DNA from: Sipunculus nudus
Lineage: Eukaryota > Annelida > Sipuncula > Golfingiida > Sipunculidae
NCBI GenBank assembly: GCA_026874595.1
Contig: CM049309.1
Coordinates: 29,081,033-29,145,032, forward strand
DNA length: 64,000 nt
Direction: 5' to 3'
A program made the position numbers and the translations under genes. The notes under the pieces were generated by a model. It had not been told where the DNA came from. It did no database searches and saw nothing but the letters and a program-made list of their open reading frames with translations. Shown piece after piece: positions 58,054 to 64,000 of this stretch (positions are counted from its first letter, which is position 1; each line of letters begins with the position of its first letter).

Positions 58054-58130
<77 letters not shown>
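56421..58130. other. Interior of the fold-back element
   Basis: 56500-57130 is dispersed non-coding repeat with 'ggtggcgccacct' boxes and 'aaaatggggtcatgacmt' motifs (56662, 56983). The minus-strand frame 57803-57471 (110 codons, containing ANKHPGVFTAHVIGAYELMN) is the longest open stretch; I recognise no domain in it. (TA)n at 58055-58141 marks the start of the right arm. Confidence 0.45.
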
Positions 58131-58141
<11 letters not shown>

Positions 58142-58143
<2 letters not shown>

Positions 58144-58370
58144 GGTACAAATGGAAATATGGCACGCTTGGCAACTGTACCAGTACAGATCGCAATTAGG
58201 GACTTTTACTGGTACATATCCCAATCGCAATCTGTACTATCATACCAGATTGTCATTTGTACCATAACATATATAATGGTGGCATTTCAAGATGAACTAC
58301 GAGGGAAATTAATTCGTCAGTAGCGAGATAAAAGTGGCGGCAATTTTTTATTACAATAGTGACCGTTATT

Positions 58371-58375
<5 letters not shown>
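58142..58375 (-). repeat. Inner part of the right arm
   Basis: 'aatggtacaaat', 'ttggcaactgtaccagtaca', 'gatcgcaattagggactttt' and 'aatctgtact' are the reverse complement of 56280-56410. They are followed by 'atggtggcatttcaagatga' and 'agataaaagtggcggc', the reverse of the left-arm subrepeat. The match breaks off at a TA run at 58375. Confidence 0.85.
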
Positions 58376-58415
<40 letters not shown>

Positions 58416-60365
58416 TAATACAATAAGAACTACTGTGCAATATAAATAAATTAAAAACAAATATTTTTATATATATGCTGTGTAGCGTTATCGAAAAATT
58501 ATATATTAATTACTGCATTTGCGTACATGTTTCAGAGACACCTCAGCTGTCTTATATGTTATGGGGTTAAAGTTTTCTTTGATGTCTCCTGTATTTCATC
58601 CTAAGGATGTAGCTCAATGTATCTGCATGTGAACTGACATCAGTGCTATGCAAGCACAGGAATTTTATGATTAGACAAAGTGAAATCCCGGGATAACTGG
58701 TAGTACCAAAGGGAGGACCGGGGGTAGAAGCGTGGCCCTGTGGGCCTATTTGGCTACGCCCCCTAAGATTCGGTTATTATTATCCCCTGCCACCTCCATA
58801 GAAATGGTCAGCGTCCGTTCGTCGTGCCGTCCGTCCGTCACAGATAAGATGTTAACGGAAAAACTCAAAAAGAATATGAAGTACAGCCACCAAACATGCA
58901 GCATTGATGTATCTTATCAAGGGCTAAGGCATGGATGACTTTGACACATTTTTAAGATCACAGTGTCGATAATGCTAAAATGATGTTAACACAATAACTG
59001 GAAAAGATCTTCAGGTACAGTCACCAAATATGCAGCTTTGATGCACCTAATCAATGGCTAAGTCAAGTTCAAACATAGATGACCTTGGCCCATTATTTAA
59101 GGTCACAGCGGCGAAAATGCGTTAATGATTTTAACGCAAAAACTCAAAATGAGTTTCAGTTACAGCCACCAAACTTGCAGCATTGATTTTCCTTATCAAG
59201 GGCTAATTCGAGTTCGAATATTGATGACCTTAAAACATTTTTCAAGGTCACAGAGGCAATAATGATTAAATAAATGTTACGCAATAATTCGAAAAAAAAT
59301 GAAGCACAGTCACCAAATTTGCAGCATTTACCTTCTTCATGAGGGTTAGGTCATGTTCGAATAGGGATGATGTTGATGCAGTTTTCAAACTCAAAGTAAA
59401 CTTGGTGGGTGACATTGACCCATCTTAAATTTCATATAGGTGTTCACAAATTTTTCCAGGTGTATCCACAACAGGCAGGGGAGATACTATAGATTTACAG
59501 ATCAACTTTTCCCTTGTATATTCTTGGTTGACTTAGTTTGTTTTAATTCTACGACTGCTCAAGCCATTTTCTTAGCTAAGGAACACATTTCTCTCTTTTT
59601 TCATGTCGCAGTGTATTCGATCCTCTTAAGAATCTAATTACAGGTCCCATAACATCTTTCCTCATTAACTTCAGAAATTGACACGGAAATTTCCATGCGA
59701 GATGGATTTATAAATTGTATGTCTTATGGGGGTTTAATTTTTCCTCCTGCATCTCCCTATATCAGGCGAATCTATTGAGTCTCCTCAGTCCATTAGGTTT
59801 GGCTGGATTCTTCCTTTATTCCCTGATTCGATAAAAGATTTCTAAATTACTTACAATATATTTACATTCACTTAAAATATATTACAACATAATACGCATT
59901 TCTTGCATTCACTACTGCCGTGTGAGTAAGTTCTCAGGACATTTTAAGTTAAACATTTAATTACCTTTTAGAATTGCATTTCACTAACAACGAATGTACT
60001 TTCCATTAACTGTAAATTTTTTAACTACTCGCTTATTATGAATAATGTGGACAAGATAACACTGCGTTAATCCAGTGTTTTACTTTACTGATATAGAAAG
60101 CGAGATAAAGTTGGCTCAGCGTGGTAAATAAAAAATGAAAATCCCAGACCACAAAATTATAAAAGAACTCCAATTTTAATAATAAAAATGGGACGAATTT
60201 TTTGCCTTTAATCTTGCAATAATTGTAACTGTTGTAACAAATGTCGTTTGTGGCATAAATAAACACGTATGAGAGGATTGTAAGTGTATTCTGAATAATA
60301 AAGATCCCTAACCTTTTCCTTTAATGAATTTCGTTAAATTCGTTAAATTCGTTAAAATTATTTCT
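58376..60365. other. Interruption of the right arm, with a ~140-bp tandem repeat
   Basis: This stretch has no counterpart in the left arm. It starts with a TA run (58375-58409). 58780-59400 is a dispersed repeat opening with (GTCC)n, then about four units of about 140 bp with 'tacagccaccaaacatgcag' and 'tcaagggctaagg' (near 58880, 59020, 59165, 59305). 59440-60365 has no recognised gene. Confidence 0.6.
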
Positions 60366-61473
60366 TCGTTGGTGAGATAAAAGTGGCGGCTAATTTATAT
60401 TACAATAGTGACCGTTATTACAATAGTGGTTGCTCGACACGGTCACTATCGTAATAACGTTCACTATTGTAATAAATTTCGTTATAGGTATAATTAATGA
60501 CGTGAGAGTGGATAATAACGTATGGAATACTATAATTCCCCAGAATATTACACTTAAACAGACAAATAAAACGATGGTGGCATTTCAAGATACACGGTTA
60601 GGGAAATTATTTCTTCAGTGGTGAGATAAAAGTGGCGGCTATTTTTTATTACATTAGTGACCGTTATTACAATAGTGGTTGCTCTACACGGTCACTATCG
60701 TAATAACGTACACTATTGTAATAAATTTCGTTATAGTATAATTAATTAAGTAAGGATTGATTACAACGTTTGGAATACTATAATTCCCTATCATTTTACA
60801 CTTGTACACAAATATAAAAAAAGATGGAGGCATTTCAAGATGAAATATGAGGAAAATTATTTCTTCAGTGGTGGGATGAAAGTATCGGCTATTTTTATTA
60901 CAATAGTGACCGTTATTACAATAGTGTTTGCTCGACACGGTCACTATTGTTATAACGTTCACTATTGTAATAAATGTCGTAATTGCTATAATTATTGTTG
61001 TAAGAGTGGATTATAAAGTTTGGAATACTACAATTCTGCAGCATTTTAGAATTGAACTCAAATTTAAAACAATGGTGGCATTTCAAGATGAACGACGATA
61101 GAATTATTTCTTCAGTGGTGAAATAAAGATGGCCGCTAGTTTTTATTACAGTAGTGACCGTTATTACAATAATGGTTTCTCGACACGGTCACTAATGTAA
61201 TAAAGTTCACTAGTGTAATAACATATAAAATACAATCTGATGCATTTTGGGGGAGACTGAGTATGAATTGCGTGTTTTTTTCGTGTCATTTGTTTGGAAG
61301 AATCTCGACCAATCTGGGGAAAAAAATTTCCGCCTGCAACATCAACCACTATTGTAATAATTGTTACAATAGTGACCGTTATTACAATAGTGGTTGGCAA
61401 AAACTAGCCCTTTCCAACCACTGTTGTAATAATTATTACAATAGTTAACGTTATTACAATAGTGGTTGCAACA
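60366..61473 (-). repeat. Outer part of the right arm
   Basis: Reverse-oriented subrepeats begin near 60366, 60600, 60850 and 61080. Each holds 'gataaaagtggcggctatt', 'attacaatagtgaccgttat' and 'tacaatagtggttgctcgac'. They are followed outward by 'tttggaagaatctcgac', 'tttccgcctgcaacatcaa' and the terminal block. Confidence 0.85.
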
Positions 61474-61589
61474 TTGCACAGCTGATACTATTATTATTTT
61501 ATTGCTGTGACATATAAGTTGAACCTTAAGAGTGCTTAATTTATCATGTTTTTTTAAGATTGTGGATGTACATTTATCTCATATATCTT

Positions 61590-61728
61590 AATTTGGATTT
61601 TTATTGCTGGCCGGAAATCTTCGATTTCGGCAAGCATGTTGGTCAGTTCCGTATGTCCATTTGTCTGTCTTTTTGTTTGTTGCTTGCCAGAATCAAACAT
61701 TTCGGCAAGCATGTTGGTCAGTTGCGTA

Positions 61729-61759
<31 letters not shown>

Positions 61760-62330
61760 TTGTTGGTTTGTTTTTCTGCACTCTCCTGGCCACAATTTTG
61801 CCACAATCACCTTGAATCTTTCAGAGATGATGGAGAATTAAATTTCTAGGTGCCCTATTGTTTTTGGTCAAAATAGGTGAAAGGTCAAGGTCAAGGTCAT
61901 CAAAACTTCTCAAAAAGGGTTTTTTCTTGATATCTTTGTGACTATTAGTCGTATCTACTTCAACAATAGCTCATTTTAATCGTCATTCCAAGGCCTGTCA
62001 TCTGGTGTGTAGCTGACTCAAATTTGCCGTAACCATGGTTACAAATTTTGGGGGAAAAGTCATGATATTCGAAAATAAGGGGTCTTATTTTTCTAACTTT
62101 GTTAGTTTTAAAGCTAGAGTGATCTAGTTTTTTTGCATCAGGTAGCATTCAACTAGTACTACAAGATTTTATTACAAGTCTTGCAGTTTCTCGTGAAATA
62201 TCTCGTGAATAGAGATATTTCGAGATTTCATTCATCTTGCGCGAAAGGCCACATTATTGCAGGAATCTTTTTGAAACTGACATATCATAAGTCCTACACT
62301 AGTATTTCGAAATCGTTTTTCATTGTTTGA
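61590..62330 (+). repeat. Dispersed repeat with (GTCT)n
   Basis: Two modules, 'ttcggcaagcatgttggtca' followed by '..cgtatgtc.gtttgtctgtc' type text at 61626 and 61701, precede a (GTCT)n run. Downstream 'aaaggtcaaggtcaaggtca' is typical of bivalve intergenic repeats as I remember them. No gene. Confidence 0.55.
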
Positions 62331-63065
62331 ATATGGCTGCTAGGGGGCGCTGCATACGACCCTCACACACATATCATTACATTGGCCATATCTCTAAAAC
62401 CCAAAGCCTAAATTACATAAACTCTAGCTTATTTTTTCCCTCTGAGTCTTCTCCATAAACTGATAATGTCATCTGGTCTCAATCTTGTGTCACTTTGTCA
62501 GTGTGTCCGTCTGTTTGTCAGTTGTCCTCAAATTTGGCTGCTTGCTGATTCTTGCGTCTCACATATAGCATTCTACAGGCCACAGTTTTTAAAAAAGCAT
62601 TTGAAAACTGATGCATATTATATTTTACAGAAATATCTCAAAACATTTTTTTCATTTTCCGGATATGGCCGCTAGGTGGCGCTGCACATGACCCTCACAC
62701 ACATATCATTATATTGACCATATCTCTAAAACCCAAAGCCTCAATTACAGAAACTATGGCTTATTTTCTTTCCCTGAGTCTTCTCCATGACCTATTAATG
62801 TCATCTGGTGTCAATCTTGTGTCACTTTGTCAGTGTGTCTTTCTGTTCGTCAGTTGTCCTCAAATACGCCTACTTGCTGGTTCTTGCGTCTCATATATAG
62901 CATTCTACAGGCCACAGTTTTTTCAGGAATCCTTTTAAAACTGGTTCATCTTATGTGTTACACTAATATCTCAAAACAGATTTTTCATTTTCCGGATATA
63001 GCCACTAGGGGGCGCTGGACCTTCACCTCCCCAACATATCATGTTTTGGCCATATCTCCAAAATT
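62331..63065 (+). repeat. Tandem repeat of about 330 bp, about two and a half units
   Basis: 'atggcygctaggkggcgctg' type boxes at 62334, 62664 and 63000 are each followed by 'accctcacacacatatcatt' or a variant, 'ggccatatctctaaaaccca' and 'tctggt.tcaatcttgtgtca'. No coding content; the small frames are phase artefacts. Confidence 0.75.
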
Positions 63066-63360
63066 ATAAACCTTATCTACATAAACTATCGCTAATTTTG
63101 CTCTTCTTTACCTTCGGCACTTTTGTCTGGTAATCTGTTATCACAGATGTGTCAGTATGTCTATCTGTTCGTCTTTTGTGGTCAGCTTTGTCTGCTTCCT
63201 CGTTGTTTGTCTGATATGTCATTTTACAGGCCACAACTTCTCAGCAAACGCTTAGGGTCATTCAAATAATAGAAAACCCACAATATGTTCTGTCTGTCCA
63301 TCTGTCTGTCATTTCAACTTCCGGCAAGCGCTCGACCTCTGGTCGTCAAGTTTATTTGAT

Positions 63361-64000
63361 TTTTAGCTCAGCTGACTGAAAGTCATCTGAGCTATAGCGA
63401 TCACTCTTTGTCCGTCGTCCGTCTGTCCGTCTGTCCGTCCGTTAACCAGGCACAAATCGTAACCGCTGAACCTAGAACCTTGTAACTTGAGATTCTGAGA
63501 GGTCCATGAAAAATCTCCTTGGAAACCAGAAATTAGGTCTCTGTTACCCATATCCTTCGAGCTATGGGGCCCCAAAGTACCCCCCAGAAAAGTAAAAAAT
63601 TTCATACAAAAACTTCCATATCTCAGTAACTACTTGACTGATGGTCATGATTTTTGGCATACATATTGATCATGAGATGTTCCATAAGTTCCTGCAGCAT
63701 GGTGGCGCCACCTGTATTTTTAGATTTTTTTACAATTTTTTTCCCCTATTTTTGAGACGTTTAAAGATGCTGTCATCTGTTAACGTGGCACAAATCGTAA
63801 CCGCTGGACCTAGAATCTTCATTCTCGACACACTGAGAAACCTATTCAAAGTCTCCGTGGAAACCATAAATTAGATCTCTGTTACCCATATCCTTCGAGC
63901 TATGGGGCCCCAAAGTACCCCCCAGAAAAGTAAAAGATTTCATACAAAAAACTTCAATATCTCATTAACTACTTGACTGATGGTCATGATTTTTGGCATA
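63361..64000 (+). repeat. Family A dispersed element, fourth copy, 5' end
   Basis: It starts with the hairpin 'tagctcagctgactgaaagtc' and 'atctgagcta' (63364-63395), then (GTCC)n, then two core units with 'ggcacaaatcgtaaccgctg' at 63449 and 63787. It runs off the window end in the same orientation as the array at the window start. Confidence 0.85.

Larger units (their letters stand above)
55080..61473. mobile_element. Giant fold-back element with TG...CA ends and a 6-bp duplication
   Basis: The left end TGTTGCAACCACTATTGTAA (55080) is matched by the reverse form ending ...AGTGGTTGCAACA at 61473. Flanks are TTGCAC at 55074-55079 and TTGCAC at 61474-61479. Both arms have the same outer series: paired 'ccactattgtaataac' motifs, 'agggcYagtttttgcc', 'aggcggaaa', 'tcgagattcttccaaacaaa', then several ~245-bp subrepeats. 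No transposase or integrase gene is visible between the arms. Confidence 0.8.

Noticed and set aside
57811-58323. 170-codon frame with YIYIYI runs
   Set aside because: It is an artefact of (TA)n and of the inverted-repeat arm. The same applies to frames at 15682, 29970, 44800 and 57947.
55080-61473. A Polinton/Maverick giant element
   Set aside because: The 6-bp duplication and long inverted ends fit, but the ends are TG...CA and not AG...CT, the length is only 6.4 kb, and no polymerase, integrase or capsid gene is seen.

Overview
The window looks like nuclear DNA from a marine invertebrate, most likely a bivalve mollusc. It is AT-rich and has no operon layout or bacterial-type genes. Its two recognisable host coding segments are short exons with AG/GT splice borders. 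Most of the rest is mobile DNA of kinds I associate with bivalve genomes: elements with a 5' hairpin, a (GTCC)n stretch and tandem cores; tRNA-derived SINEs; Gypsy elements; and MITEs. The assignment to bivalves is inference.

Layout. 1-3022: end of a tandem-core dispersed element (family A). About 3030-8318: an old minus-strand Ty3/Gypsy copy with gag, protease and RT remnants, a Leu-type primer site and one LTR. 8.3-15.8 kb: sparse DNA with a small hairpin repeat, two SINEs, an inverted pair of dispersed repeats, a diverged ~790-bp duplication and a damaged ORF cluster. 15863-23560: a plus-strand Gypsy-type element with the unusual order gag-PR-IN-RT (Gmr1-like). An L2/CR1-like LINE sits in its integrase, its 3' end is deleted, and a related LTR follows. 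23.77-24.32 kb: a ~137-bp tandem repeat. 24406-28826: a broken minus-strand gene of an uncharacterised multi-domain family with a PIN/FEN1-like C-terminal signature. 31440-34327: a minus-strand Mag-like Gypsy fragment. 34976-37801: an inverted-repeat element carrying palindromic CGTACGTACG units and a second family A copy. 39031-43883: a 102-bp satellite of about 44 units holding a PIF/Harbinger-type MITE.

43988-44077 and 52062-52204 are two consecutive exons of an SLC44A1-like (CTL1) choline transporter on the plus strand. The ~8-kb intron between them carries two SINEs, a 27-bp minisatellite, a third SINE, and a 34-bp minisatellite interrupted by a hAT-like MITE. A third family A copy starts about 50 bp after the second exon. 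55080-61473 is a giant fold-back element with long subrepeated terminal inverted repeats, TG...CA ends and a 6-bp target duplication. The window ends in further tandem dispersed repeats and a fourth family A copy.

Apart from the choline transporter nothing here looks like an active host pathway. Every transposon coding region is visibly damaged. The items most worth following up are the fold-back element, the Gmr1-like element and the uncharacterised minus-strand gene. All family names rest on motif recognition by eye; no database search was run.
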